A stretch of DNA of 64,000 nucleotides from Massilia sp. YIM B02769 (GCF_030411995.1 NZ_JASNRC010000015.1:83349-147348), one strand, 5' to 3'. Numbered from the stretch's first letter, positions 9,419-18,647 are shown. Program-made: numbers and translations. The notes: generated by a model not told the origin, from the letters alone.

Positions 9419-9810
9419 GCCAACAATGCGATCGAAGCCAACAATGCGATCGAAGCCAACAATGCGATCGAAGCCAACGATGCGATCGAAGCCAACAATG
9501 CGAGCGAAGCCAACGATGCGCTCGTAGCCAACAATGCGCTCGCAGCCAACGATGCGATCGTTGCCAACGATGCGATCGTTGCCAACGATGCGATCGTTGC
9601 CAACGATGCGATCGTTGCCAACGATGCGATCGTTGCCAACGATGCGATCGTTGCCAACGATGCGATCGTTGCCAACGATGCGATCGACGCCAACAATGCG
9701 ATCGAAGCCAACGATGCGATCGAAGCCAACAATGCGATCGAAGCCAACAATGCGATCGAAGCCAACAGTGCGATCGAAGCCAACGATGCGATCGAAGCCA
9801 ACAATGAGAA
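9419..9810. repeat. 18-bp tandem array, 21 full units plus a partial unit
   Basis: The unit is GCCAACAATGCGATCGAA with substitutions. Twenty-one complete units run from 9419 to 9796, followed by a partial one that merges into a terminator hairpin. The central seven units (GCCAACGATGCGATCGTT) are identical, whereas units on both sides vary, as expected if the middle expanded most recently. Eighteen units contain CGATCG, so GATC sites recur every 18 bp. Since 18 is a multiple of 3 and no unit holds a stop, all six frames are open across the array. Confidence 0.95.
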
Positions 9811-9832
9811 TGGGGCGCCGAAGCGCCCCATT
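9809..9832. terminator. Hairpin between ppnN and lysS, probable terminator
   Basis: AATGGGGCGC and GCGCCCCATT form a 10-bp stem with a CGAA/TTCG tetraloop. T runs on either side are short, so termination efficiency is uncertain. It lies 20 bases from the lysS stop. Confidence 0.65.
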
Positions 9833-9852
9833 TGCTTATCCGCTAAAGCCGA

Positions 9853-11397
9853 TCAGTCTTCCTTGCGCAGGTGCGGGAACAGCAGCACGTCGCGGATGTT
9901 CGGCGAATCCGTCAGGATCATGATCAAACGGTCGATGCCGATGCCGCAGCCGCCGGCCGGCGGCATGCCGTATTCCAGCGCGCGGATGTAGTCGGCGTCG
10001 TAGTACATCGCCTCGTCATCGCCGGCTTCCTTGGCTTCGACCTGCGACAGGAAGCGCGCGGCCTGGTCTTCCGGATCGTTCAGCTCGGAGAAGCCGTTGG
10101 CGATCTCGCGGCCCACCATGAACAATTCAAAACGCTCGGTGATGCCGGCACGGGTGTCCGATGCGCGCGCCAGCGGCGACACTTCGACCGGGTAATCGAT
10201 GATGTAGGTCGGCTCCCACAGCTGGGCTTCCGCGGTCTCTTCGAACAGCGCCAGTTGCAGCGCGCCCAAGCCGGCGGTGGCGAACGGCTTGACGCCGAAC
10301 TTCTTCAACTCAAGCTTGATGAACTCCGCGTCTTCCAGCTGCTCGGCGTTGTAGTCAGGTGCGTACTTGTTGATGGCCTGGACGATGGTCAGGCGCTGGA
10401 AGGGTTTCGACAGGTCCAGCTCGCGGCCGCCGTAGGACAGCACGGCCGTGCCTTGCGCATCGATCGCGGCCTGGCGGATCACGGCCTCGGTGAAGTCCAT
10501 CAGCCAGGTGTAGTCGGTATAGGCCGCGTAGAACTCCATCATCGTGAACTCGGGGTTGTGACGGATCGACACGCCCTCGTTACGGAAGTTGCGGTTCACT
10601 TCGAACACGCGGTCGAAGCCGCCCACGACCAAACGCTTCAGGTACAGCTCGGGCGCGATACGCAGGAACATCTGCATGTCGAGCGCATTATGGTGGGTGA
10701 TGAAAGGCTTGGCCGCGGCGCCGCCCGGGATCGGGTGCAGCATCGGGGTCTCGACTTCCATGAAGCCGTTCTTTTCCATGAAGCGGCGCATCGACGACAG
10801 CGCGGCGGTACGCGCCTTGAAGGTGCGGCGCGTCTCTTCGTTCATGATCAGGTCGACGTAGCGCTGGCGGTACTTGGTCTCCTGGTCGGCCAGGCCGTGG
10901 AATTTATCGGGCAGCGGGCGCAGGGCCTTGGTCACCAGGCGCAGGTTCGTGACCTTGATGGTCAGCTCGTCGACCTTGGTCTTGAACAGGGTGCCTTCGA
11001 CGCCCAGGATATCGCCCAGGTCGTAGGTCCGGAAGGCTTCCATCGCCGCTTCGCCGGTGGCGTCCAGGGTCACGTAGATCTGGATGCGGCCGTCGGCGCG
11101 TGCGCCCGAGGCGTCCTGCAGGGTGGCGAAAGCGGCCTTCTTGCCGGCTTCGCGCTTCAGCATCATGCGGCCGGCCAGCACCACGGGAATCGCTTTTTCT
11201 TCCAGCTCTTCACGGGTCAGCGAGCCAAACTGCTCGTGCAGGTCGGCGGCTTTATGTTGCGGCTTGAAGTCGTTCGGGAAGGCGACGCCTTTTTCGCGGA
11301 TCGCGGACAGCTTCACGCGGCGCTCGGCCATGATCTTGTTTTCGTCGGCCGCCGGCGTGGCCTGCACGGACGTGTTTTCTTGGTTTTCGGTAGTCAT
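9853..11397 (-). CDS. lysS: Lysyl-tRNA synthetase, class II
   Basis: A 514-residue cytosolic class II aminoacyl-tRNA synthetase that charges tRNA-Lys. The N-terminal OB-fold anticodon-binding domain covers about residues 60-165 (AGRMMLKREAGKKAAFATLQ). Class II motif 2 is FRNEGVSIRHNPEFTMMEFY and motif 3 is GCGIGIDRLIMILTD near the C-terminus. Length is normal (E. coli 505). The gene follows prfB and a HAD phosphatase on the same strand with a 36-base gap, so a prfB-HAD-lysS operon is likely; prfB-lysS adjacency is known in other proteobacteria. Confidence 0.97.
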   Translation of the reverse strand: MTTENQENTSVQATPAADENKIMAERRVKLSAIREKGVAFPNDFKPQHKAADLHEQFGSLTREELEEKAIPVVLAGRMMLKREAGKKAAFATLQDASGARADGRIQIYVTLDATGEAAMEAFRTYDLGDILGVEGTLFKTKVDELTIKVTNLRLVTKALRPLPDKFHGLADQETKYRQRYVDLIMNEETRRTFKARTAALSSMRRFMEKNGFMEVETPMLHPIPGGAAAKPFITHHNALDMQMFLRIAPELYLKRLVVGGFDRVFEVNRNFRNEGVSIRHNPEFTMMEFYAAYTDYTWLMDFTEAVIRQAAIDAQGTAVLSYGGRELDLSKPFQRLTIVQAINKYAPDYNAEQLEDAEFIKLELKKFGVKPFATAGLGALQLALFEETAEAQLWEPTYIIDYPVEVSPLARASDTRAGITERFELFMVGREIANGFSELNDPEDQAARFLSQVEAKEAGDDEAMYYDADYIRALEYGMPPAGGCGIGIDRLIMILTDSPNIRDVLLFPHLRKED

Positions 11398-11433
11398 GTT
11401 GGGGACTCGGTTTTTAATACGCGTTTGGTTTGA

Positions 11434-12096
11434 TCAGGCGAACAGCTCGTCCAGCGACAGCTGCGAGAAGTCGGAGACGATCGTGATCACGTTGTCGAAT
11501 TCGGCAAAGGCTTCGGCGGGCAGGGTGGTGGTCAGCACCACCGCGCGCATGCCGGCGCGGCGCGCCGCTTCCACGCCCAGCGGCGCGTCTTCGAAGACGA
11601 TGCAGTCGGCGGGTTCGGCGCCGCAGCGCTTCGCCGCTTCGATGAACACGTCGGGATGCGGCTTGCCGCGCGCCACGTCGGTGGCGCCGACAATCGCGTC
11701 GAAATGGCGGCGCAGGTCCAGGCCATCGAGCGTGAACTCGACATTGGCCGGCGGCGCGGCGGTGCCCACGGCAAGGGCGATGCCTTGCGACTTGGCGTCC
11801 GCGATCAGGTCTTCGAAGCCCTCGACCGCCTTGCGGTGCGGTGCGTACAGCTCGCGGTAGACGGCTTCCTTTTCATGGTTCAGCGTGGCCACCTCGTCGT
11901 CGAGCAGGTCGGCGCCGAAGTGCGAGCGGATGATTTCGCCGCCCTGGCGGCCGGCCGTCGCACGGAAGAATGCATCCGGATCGATGGCATGGCCGCGCCG
12001 CTCGAAGAAGGTGATCCACGACTTCGTATGGAAAGCCATGTTGTCGACGATGGTGCCGTCCATGTCGAAGATCAGCGCGCGCTTGTTGACGCTCAT
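11434..12096 (-). CDS. HAD-family phosphatase (beta-phosphoglucomutase-like)
   Basis: A 220-residue cytosolic haloacid-dehalogenase phosphatase. Motif I is FDMDGTIVDN (nucleophile Asp11, Asp13), the cap region holds FFRATAGRQGGEIIRSHFG, motif II/III are VGTAAPP and KPHPDVFIEAAKRCG, and motif IV is VFEDAPLGVEAA. This is the subgroup of sugar-phosphate phosphatases and beta-phosphoglucomutases; the substrate is unknown. The ATG at 12096 overlaps the prfB stop (ATGA), which points to translational coupling. An in-frame extension upstream of 12096 only shadows prfB. Confidence 0.9.
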   Translation of the reverse strand: MSVNKRALIFDMDGTIVDNMAFHTKSWITFFERRGHAIDPDAFFRATAGRQGGEIIRSHFGADLLDDEVATLNHEKEAVYRELYAPHRKAVEGFEDLIADAKSQGIALAVGTAAPPANVEFTLDGLDLRRHFDAIVGATDVARGKPHPDVFIEAAKRCGAEPADCIVFEDAPLGVEAARRAGMRAVVLTTTLPAEAFAEFDNVITIVSDFSQLSLDELFA

Positions 12097-13203
12097 GCGC
12101 CGACGCCCTGCTTCAGCGACGCGGAGATGAAGTCGTCCAGGTCGCCGTCCAGCACGTTCTTGGTATTGCCGGTCTCGAAACCGGTACGCAAGTCCTTGAT
12201 GCGCGACTGGTCGAGCACGTAGGAACGGATCTGGTGGCCCCAGCCGACGTCGGTCTTCGAGTCTTCCAGCTTCTGCTGCTCGCTCATGCGGTTGCGCAGT
12301 TCGAGTTCGTACAGCTTGGCGCGCAGCATGTCCCAGGCCTCGGCCTTGTTGCGGTGCTGCGAGCGGTCGTTCTGGCACTGCACCACGATGCCCGACGGGC
12401 CGTGCGTCAGGCGCACCGCGGAGTCGGTCTTGTTGATGTGCTGGCCGCCTGCGCCGGATGCGCGGTAGGTGTCGATGCGCACGTCGGCCGGGTTGATCTC
12501 GATTTCGATCGAGTCGTCGACTTCCGGGTACACGAACAGCGAGGTGAACGAGGTGTGGCGGCCGTTGGCCGAGTCGAACGGGGATTTCCGCACCAGGCGG
12601 TGCACGCCGGTCTCGGTGCGCAGGTGGCCGTAGGCGTACTCGCCGTCGACCTTGATGGTGGCGGTCTTGATGCCCGCGACCTCGCCCTCGGACTGTTCCA
12701 GGATCTCGGCCTTGAAGCCCTTGCGTTCGCAGTAGCGCAGGTACTGGCGCAGCAGCATCGAGGCCCAGTCCTGGGCTTCGGTACCGCCGGCGCCGGCCTG
12801 GATGTCGATGAAGCAGTTCGCGTGGTCCATCGGGTTGCTGAACATGCGGCGGAATTCCATCGATTCGATGATCTTCTGGATCGCCTCGGCATCGCCGCCG
12901 ATCGCCTCGAGCGTATCGTGGTCGCCTTCTTCGCGCGCCATCTCGAACAGGTCGCCGGCGTCGGCCAGGTCGGCCTTCGCTTTTTCCAGCGTCAGGACGA
13001 CGGCTTCCAGCGCCTTTTTCTCTTTACCGAGATCCTGGGCCCGTTTCTGGTCGTTCCAGACGGTCGGATCTTCGAGTTCCTGGTTGACCTGTTCTAGTTT
13101 CTCTGACTTCCGATCGAAGTCAAAGATACCTCCGAAGTTCGGCTTCACGGCTGGTCAGGTCGTTCAGCAGGGCGGAGATGGCGTTGATGCGTTCAGCTTC
13201 CAT
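12093..13203 (-). CDS. prfB: Peptide chain release factor 2, expressed by programmed +1 frameshift
   Basis: RF2 recognises UGA and UAA and triggers peptide release on the ribosome. Translation begins at ATG 13203 (MEAERINAISALLNDL), reads 27 codons to CTT, meets an in-frame TGA (13122-13120) and must slip +1 to continue with GAC at 13121. The product is 369 residues. The stop-recognition tripeptide SPF (RKSPFDSANGRH) and the catalytic GGQ (GASGAGGQHINKTDSAVR) are both present. Two separate open frames are therefore one intact gene, not a pseudogene. Unlike E. coli, recJ is not adjacent; it lies 8 kb away. Confidence 0.96.
13119..13133 (-). promoter_or_regulatory. RF2 autoregulatory frameshift site
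   Basis: On the minus strand the sequence reads GGAGGTATCTTTGAC: an internal Shine-Dalgarno (GGAGGT), the slippery CTTT, the TGA stop and a following C. This matches the known prfB recoding signal, in which low RF2 slows termination at UGA and favours the +1 shift. Confidence 0.95.
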
Positions 13204-13355
13204 GATCTTGGCGTGTAATTTGAGTTGAATCGAACCTTCGATTATACCCCAGGCCGCGCGCATGGCGGCCAGCCTCGCCCTCCGTTTCGGCGCTTTCCTT
13301 GGCATGGATTGCGCCGCTGCCGTATCATCGCCCGGTTCCCAACCCGAAGATGCTC

Positions 13356-15365
13356 ATGCGTTATCCAATTTCTTATCAATTCGCCATCGCGCTGTTGCCG
13401 GCGCTGGCGGCCGCCCCGGCTCTGGCAAAGGATGCACCCAAGGGCGCCTCCACCGTCCTCGCCGTCCTCGAAACCACCGACCTGCACGCCACCGTGGTCG
13501 GCTACGACTACTTCAAGCTGGCCGAAGAGCCGTCGATCGGCCTGGACCGCACCGCGACCCTGATCGCGCAGGCGCGCGGCGAGTACGCGAATACCGTCCT
13601 GTTCGACAATGGCGACACCATCCAGGGTACCGCGCTGGCCGACTACCAGGCATTGGTGAGCCCGGTGCGCTGCGACCAGACGCTGGGCATCTACAAGGTC
13701 ATGAACGCGCTGAAGTACGACGGCGCCTCGGTTGGCAACCACGAATTCAACTATGGCCTCGGCTTCCTCGGCCAGGTAAGCGGCCAGCAGTTCAAGGTAC
13801 CTGGTATCGAGCAGCCGAAGAAGTGCGCCGGCCCGGCCTTCCCGCAAGTGCTGGCCAACGTCTACAGCGTCAGCACGAAGAAGCCGCTGTTCGCGCCTTG
13901 GCGCATCGTCGAGAAGGAAGTCAGCGCCCAGGATGCAAAGGGGCGCGCGATCAAGGCCAAGGTAAAAGTCGGGATCATCGGCTTCACGCCGCCGGCCATC
14001 ATGTCCTGGGACAAGCGCTGGCTCGACGGCAAGGTGTATGTCACCGGCGTGCGCGAAGCGGCCGAGAAGTACATTCCCGAGATGCGCCGCAAGGGCGCCG
14101 ACGTCGTGGTCGTGATCTCGCATGGCGGCCTCGATGGCAGCCCCTACACGCCGGAGATGGAAAACGCCGGCTACTACCTGGCGCAAGTGCCGGGCGTGGA
14201 CGTGATGCTGCTCGGGCACTCGCACCAGCTGTTCCCGAACGCGGCCAGCACCGCGCCGCAGTTCAACCTGCCGAACGTCGATAAAGTAAAAGGCTTCGTG
14301 CATGGCGTGCCGACCGTGATGGCGAACTTGTGGGGCAAGCACCTGGGCGTGGTGGCGCTGACCCTGCGCGCCGACGGCAAGCGCTGGACAATCGACAAGG
14401 CCAGGACCACGGTCGAGGCGCGCGCCGCCCAGAACGCCGATAAATCCTTTGTCGCGCCGAGCGCGGAAGTACAGGCGCTGATCCGCGAAGAGCACGAAGC
14501 GACCATCCGGTACGTGAAGACGCCGGTCGGCAGCAGCGACTTCCGCCTGACGACCTATTTTGTCGATGTAGGCGACCCGTCGGCGATCGAGGTGGTGAAC
14601 CAGGCACAGACGGCGTATGTGAAGAAGTACGTCGCCGCCAACCTGCCGCAGTATGCAAAGCTGCCGGTGCTGTCGATGTCGGCCGCCTTCAAGAACGGCT
14701 TTGCCGGCGCCTTCGATTACACCGACGTCGCCGCCGGCCAGCTGGCGATGAACAATGCGGCTGACTTGTACTTGTACCCGAACGCCCTGCATGCGGTGAA
14801 GATCGATGGCCACGGCCTGAAGGCCTGGCTGGAGATGGCGGCGCGCCGCTTCAACACCATCGACCCGTCGAAAACCGAGCCGCAGGAACTGGTGAATCCC
14901 AACTTCCCGAGCTATAACTTCGATACCTTGACCTCGAACGAGATCAGCTACGAGATCGACGTCACCCAGCCGCCGGGCCAGCGCGTGAAGAAGCTGATGC
15001 TGCACGGCGCGCCGCTCGATCTGAAGCAGGAATTCATCGTGGCGACGAATAACTACCGTGCTTCGGGCGGCGGCAACTTCCCGGGCCTGGACGGCAGCAA
15101 GACCATCTTCGCTTCGCCGGATACCAGCCGCGATGTGCTCATTTCCTACATCCGCGACACGAAGCAGCTGACGCGCAAGGTCAATGGCTCGGGGCGCAGC
15201 TGGCGCTTCGCGCCGGTGAAGACGGCGGGTCCCGTGGTGTTCCACACGGCGCCGGGCATGCTGGGCATCGCGCGGGAAGCGGGCCTGGACAACGTCAGCC
15301 AGATCCAGGCCGACGATGGCCTGGGCAAGGGCTTTGCGCTCTATGCTGTGGATCTGGCCAAATGA
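13356..15365 (+). CDS. cpdB: 2',3'-cyclic-nucleotide 2'-phosphodiesterase / 3'-nucleotidase
   Basis: A 669-residue periplasmic enzyme that breaks down 2',3'-cyclic nucleotides and 3'-nucleotides for salvage. A signal peptide covers the first 25 or so residues (ISYQFAIALLPALAAAPALA). The metallophosphatase motifs follow in order: ETTDLHATV, DNGDTIQGT, GNHEFNYG, SHGGLD and LLGHSHQLFP. The C-terminal 5'-nucleotidase domain includes TNNYRASGGGNFPG. The start at 13356 is preferred over ATG 13350 because GAAG is then 6 bases upstream. The E. coli protein is about 647 residues. Confidence 0.9.
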   Translation: MRYPISYQFAIALLPALAAAPALAKDAPKGASTVLAVLETTDLHATVVGYDYFKLAEEPSIGLDRTATLIAQARGEYANTVLFDNGDTIQGTALADYQALVSPVRCDQTLGIYKVMNALKYDGASVGNHEFNYGLGFLGQVSGQQFKVPGIEQPKKCAGPAFPQVLANVYSVSTKKPLFAPWRIVEKEVSAQDAKGRAIKAKVKVGIIGFTPPAIMSWDKRWLDGKVYVTGVREAAEKYIPEMRRKGADVVVVISHGGLDGSPYTPEMENAGYYLAQVPGVDVMLLGHSHQLFPNAASTAPQFNLPNVDKVKGFVHGVPTVMANLWGKHLGVVALTLRADGKRWTIDKARTTVEARAAQNADKSFVAPSAEVQALIREEHEATIRYVKTPVGSSDFRLTTYFVDVGDPSAIEVVNQAQTAYVKKYVAANLPQYAKLPVLSMSAAFKNGFAGAFDYTDVAAGQLAMNNAADLYLYPNALHAVKIDGHGLKAWLEMAARRFNTIDPSKTEPQELVNPNFPSYNFDTLTSNEISYEIDVTQPPGQRVKKLMLHGAPLDLKQEFIVATNNYRASGGGNFPGLDGSKTIFASPDTSRDVLISYIRDTKQLTRKVNGSGRSWRFAPVKTAGPVVFHTAPGMLGIAREAGLDNVSQIQADDGLGKGFALYAVDLAK

Positions 15366-15372
15366 GGTCGAC

Positions 15373-15777
15373 ATGACGATGCGGGCGCCCCTGCTGGCTT
15401 GCGCCTTGGTGTGCGCAATGACGGCGCATGCCGGTGCGGCGCCTGTCGACACGGCGCCTGATGCGAAAGCGGCTTACCGGCTTGCGCTCCAGGTGCGTAA
15501 CGGCGACGGCGTGGCGCCTGACCCGGCCCGTGCGCGGCTGCTGTTGACGCAGGCGGCGCAGGGCGGCGTGCCGGCGGCGATGTTCGTGCTGTCGAACATG
15601 CTGGCGGCGGGCGAGGGCGGTCCGCCGGACGCGCGTGAAGCGCGGCGCTGGCTGGAGCAGGCGGGCGAACTGGAATATCCGGAAGCCTTGCAGCAGCTGG
15701 CCATGACGGAGCCCGATCCGCGCAAGGCGGAGCTGCTGATGCGCCAGGCTGCGCATGCGATGATGCATCGGCGGTAG
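15373..15777 (+). CDS. Small secreted Sel1-like repeat protein
   Basis: A 134-residue protein with a signal peptide (about 1-22, ending AHAGAA) and about two Sel1-like helical repeats: AYRLALQVRNGDGVAPDPA, and AAMFVLSNMLAAGEGGPPDA followed by REARRWLEQAGELEYPEALQ. Such repeats mediate protein contacts, so a periplasmic scaffold role is possible but not shown. It starts 7 bases after the cpdB stop with GAGG just upstream and is probably co-transcribed with it. Confidence 0.75.
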   Translation: MTMRAPLLACALVCAMTAHAGAAPVDTAPDAKAAYRLALQVRNGDGVAPDPARARLLLTQAAQGGVPAAMFVLSNMLAAGEGGPPDAREARRWLEQAGELEYPEALQQLAMTEPDPRKAELLMRQAAHAMMHRR

Positions 15778-15778
15778 G

Positions 15779-16020
15779 GCGGTCCGGGCCACGAGAGGCG
15801 GCTCCACCCTTGTCGGGTGATCGGTCGAAACGATTGCGCCGCCCACGCGTTCAGCCAGCCGGTGCGAAGCCGGAGCGTGCTTTCAGGCGTGGTTTGAACG
15901 CGTGGACGGCGCAATCGCCGCGTGTGTGCGCACAACAGGGGTGGAGCCGTCCACCCTACGTCTAGACACAAGTAGTTGGCTGCTCAAAGTTTACGCGTGG
16001 GCACGGGGCGCCCACCCTAC
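15779..16020. repeat. Nested inverted repeat, locus 4 (compound)
   Basis: The gap between the convergent Sel1-like and GAF genes holds three related arms. The first starts at about 15779 as GGGCGGTCCGGGCC. A second at about 15899-15960 carries CGTGGACGGC and ends GGTGGAGCCGTCCACCCTAC. A third is CGCGTGGGCAC-gggg-CGCCCACCCTAC at 15994-16020. Here GGACGG and GGGCAC type cores occur in one gap, and the arms are imperfect. Confidence 0.7.
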
Positions 16021-16021
16021 C

Positions 16022-16051
16022 GTAAGGGGCGCCGCGCGCGGCGCCCCTTAC
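16022..16051. terminator. Long GC-rich hairpin at the GAF gene stop
   Basis: GTAAGGGGCGCC and GGCGCCCCTTAC form a perfect 12-bp stem with a GCGCGC loop, overlapping the stop codon of the GAF gene. There is no T run, so this may protect or pause transcripts rather than act as a classical intrinsic terminator. Confidence 0.5.
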
Positions 16052-16797
16052 TTCCCTTCGCGCCCAATCTCCGCCGCGGCGATCGCCGCCAGGTCGAGCA
16101 GCGCCTGCAGCTCGCCCGAACGCAGCTTGCGCGGTTCGCGGTCGATCACGCACAAGGTGCCCATGGCGTTGCCGCCTTCGTCGCGCAGCGGGACGCCGGC
16201 ATAGAAGCGGATATGCGGATCGGCCAGCACCAGCGGGTTGCCGCTGAAGCGTTCGTCCGAGGCCGCGTCTTCCACCACGAAGGGCTTGTCCTGCAGGATC
16301 GCGTGCGAGCAGAAGGCCCATTCGCGCGGCGTCTGCTGGGGCGCCAGGCCGACGCGGGCCTTGAACCACTGGCGCTTGGCCGTCAGCAGCGAGATCAGGG
16401 CGATCGGCGAATCGGTGGCCATCGACGCCAGGCGCACGATGCGGTCGAACCGCTCTTCTTCGGGGCTGTCGACCAGGCCGGAGGCGGCCAGCGCGGCCAG
16501 GCGCGCCTCTTCGTCCGCCGCCATCGGATAGGGCGCGCTGCGGTCGGGGATGTATTCGGGGTCGTTCGGATTGGGCGGCACGCGGCGGCCAGCGGCGCCG
16601 GCTTCGTGTCCTCCCACCTTGTTCATCAAGGCCCGGATCAGGCTTTCGCGCGTGCGGCGGTGGCCGCCCGGCGTTTTCCATGATTCGATTGCGCCGCTTT
16701 CCATCCACAATTGGACGGTGCTGGTAGCGACGCCCAACATGCGCGCGGCTGCGCTCGTGGTGAGGATAGGATCCTCGTCCGTATAGTTGCTGGTCAT
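16048..16797 (-). CDS. Excisionase/MerR-type HTH fused to a GAF domain
   Basis: A 249-residue predicted cytosolic DNA-binding sensor. Residues about 13-55 form a MerR/excisionase-like helix-turn-helix with wing (TTSAAARMLGVATSTVQLW, then TPGGHRRTRESL). After a linker, residues about 95-240 form a GAF domain (FDRIVRLASMATDSPIALIS, EWAFCSHAILQDKPFVVEDA, FYAGVPLRDEGG, MGTLCVIDREPR), in the style of GAFs that bind small ligands or act in phytochrome-like proteins. GTAGGAA precedes the ATG. It is divergent from a chemoreceptor gene. Target and ligand are unknown. Confidence 0.82.
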   Translation of the reverse strand: MTSNYTDEDPILTTSAAARMLGVATSTVQLWMESGAIESWKTPGGHRRTRESLIRALMNKVGGHEAGAAGRRVPPNPNDPEYIPDRSAPYPMAADEEARLAALAASGLVDSPEEERFDRIVRLASMATDSPIALISLLTAKRQWFKARVGLAPQQTPREWAFCSHAILQDKPFVVEDAASDERFSGNPLVLADPHIRFYAGVPLRDEGGNAMGTLCVIDREPRKLRSGELQALLDLAAIAAAEIGREGK

Positions 16798-17002
16798 CAA
16801 TATTCCTACTTTTATAGGAGTATAGCTGATTTGATGAATCTAACTAAGCACAACGTTTTAGAAACGAAAAGTCGTGATTAAAGCAACAAATATCGCAATT
16901 TAGGTTGCCAAAAAACAATTGATGGTGGACAATCTCCCGCAAATCCGTCAATCCGCGCCCGCCTGCGCGACTATTTATCCTTTTTCGCAACCAGGAGTAA
17001 AC

Positions 17003-18616
17003 ATGAACTTCTCCCAAGCCCGACTCACGGTCCGGCTGTATGCCGCGTTCGCCGCGGTCCTCGTCGTCACGCTGGTCCTCGCGGGCTTCGCCATTTCGCG
17101 CGTGGACAGTATCGAGACCGCGCTGGTCGAGGTGGAATCCTTCCACAACGCCCAGCTGGAACCGCTGTATGCCGCCCGTGAAGCGCTTGGGCAGACCGGC
17201 ATGGCCGCGCGCAATGCCTTCATCTTCCAGGATGCCGCCGCCGCGAACCGCGAACTCGACATCCTCGACGCCCAGAAGGCGGCCTACCTGGCGGCGATGG
17301 CCAAGCTCGACCCTGTCCTGGCGGGCAATGCGCAGTATGCGAAGGTGAAGGAGGGGATGCTGGCAATGGCGCGCGAACTCGAACGTCCGCGCAAATACCG
17401 CACGGCCGGCGAGATGGACGCCTACGGCAGCTTCCTGGTGCAGGAATGCAGCCCGCTGCGGCGCCAGATCGTGGCCGACATCGCGGTGCTGGTGCAGGAG
17501 CTGCAGGGCCGTACCGGCGTGGCCGGCGCGGCCGCGGTGGCGGAGGCCTCGGGCGCGCGCTACTGGATCAGCGGCCTGGCCATCCTGTGCGCCTTGCTGT
17601 GCGCGGTGATCGGCTTTGCCATCTCGCGCAACCTGCTCGGCCAGCTGGGCGGCGAGCCGGCGTATGCCACCGACGTCGCGCGCGCCATCGCGCAAGGCCA
17701 GCTGCACCACCAGGTGGACACGCGCCGTGCCCGCCCGGCCAGCCTGCTGTCGGCCATGAGCGCCATGCGCGACAGCCTGAGCGGCATCGTGGCCAAGGTG
17801 CGCGGCGGCACCGATGCGATCGCTTCGGCCTCGGCCGAAATCGCCACCGGCAACCTCGATCTGTCGACCCGCACCGAGTCGCAGGCGGCGGCGCTGGAGC
17901 AGATCGCCGGCTCGATGAAGCAGCTGATCGGCTCGGTGCGCCAGAACGCCGACTACGCGGCCCAGGCCAGCGCTCTGGCCAGCGACGCCTCGAAGGTGTC
18001 GGTCGAAGGCGGCGCCACCGTGGACGGCGTGGTGTCGACCATGAACCTGATCCAGGAATCCTCGCGCAAGATCGAAGAGATCATCAGCGTCATCGACAGC
18101 ATCGCCTTCCAGACGAATATCCTGGCGCTGAATGCGGCGGTGGAGGCGGCGCGCGCGGGCGAGCAGGGCCGCGGCTTTGCGGTGGTGGCGAGCGAAGTGC
18201 GCAACCTGGCGCACCGCTCGGCGGCGGCGGCCAAGGAAATCAAGGTGCTGATCGAGGACTCGGTGAGCAAGGTCGGCGCCGGCACGGCGCTGGTCGCGCA
18301 GGCCGGCGACACCATGCGCAAGGTGGTGATCGGAGTGCAGCGCGTGAACGAGATCATGGGCCAGATTTCCAGCGCCACGCGCTCGCAGGGCGACGACATC
18401 GAGCACGTCGACGCGGCCATCGTGCGCCTCGACGAGATGACGCTGCAGAACGCGGCCCTGGTCGAGGAAGCCTCGGCCGCGGCGCAATCGCTGCGCCTGC
18501 AGGCCGACGAGCTGGCGGCGGTGGTGAATACCTTCCAGCTCGAGGGCGCCGAGACCGTGGCCGGTGCGCAGCCGGTGCGCCGCGTGCGTGGGGCGGTGCC
18601 GGCGCTGGCGCACTGA
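17003..18616 (+). CDS. Methyl-accepting chemotaxis protein (four-helix-bundle type)
   Basis: A 537-residue inner-membrane chemoreceptor. The first helix spans residues about 11-29; a periplasmic helical bundle of the 4HB/Tar type (about 30-190) includes ALGQTGMAARNAFIFQD; the second helix is near 192-212. The signalling hairpin contains the invariant tip IAFQTNILALNAAVEAARAG followed by EQGRGFAVVASEVRNLA. It ends in a short unstructured tail without an obvious NWETF-type CheR tether. AGGAGTAA lies just before ATG 17003. The ligand is unknown. Confidence 0.92.
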   Translation: MNFSQARLTVRLYAAFAAVLVVTLVLAGFAISRVDSIETALVEVESFHNAQLEPLYAAREALGQTGMAARNAFIFQDAAAANRELDILDAQKAAYLAAMAKLDPVLAGNAQYAKVKEGMLAMARELERPRKYRTAGEMDAYGSFLVQECSPLRRQIVADIAVLVQELQGRTGVAGAAAVAEASGARYWISGLAILCALLCAVIGFAISRNLLGQLGGEPAYATDVARAIAQGQLHHQVDTRRARPASLLSAMSAMRDSLSGIVAKVRGGTDAIASASAEIATGNLDLSTRTESQAAALEQIAGSMKQLIGSVRQNADYAAQASALASDASKVSVEGGATVDGVVSTMNLIQESSRKIEEIISVIDSIAFQTNILALNAAVEAARAGEQGRGFAVVASEVRNLAHRSAAAAKEIKVLIEDSVSKVGAGTALVAQAGDTMRKVVIGVQRVNEIMGQISSATRSQGDDIEHVDAAIVRLDEMTLQNAALVEEASAAAQSLRLQADELAAVVNTFQLEGAETVAGAQPVRRVRGAVPALAH

Positions 18617-18647
18617 GGCAGGGCGCGGCACGCTGCACGAGCCGCAT

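Noticed and set aside
9419..9810. CRISPR-like array
   Set aside because: Repeats are contiguous 18-mers without unique spacers, and no cas genes are nearby.
9158..9991. A 277-codon open frame across the 18-bp array (ANNAIE-type repeats)
   Set aside because: The unit length is a multiple of three without stops, so all six frames stay open. The frame runs through the dispersed repeat and into lysS on the other strand, without a good ribosome site.
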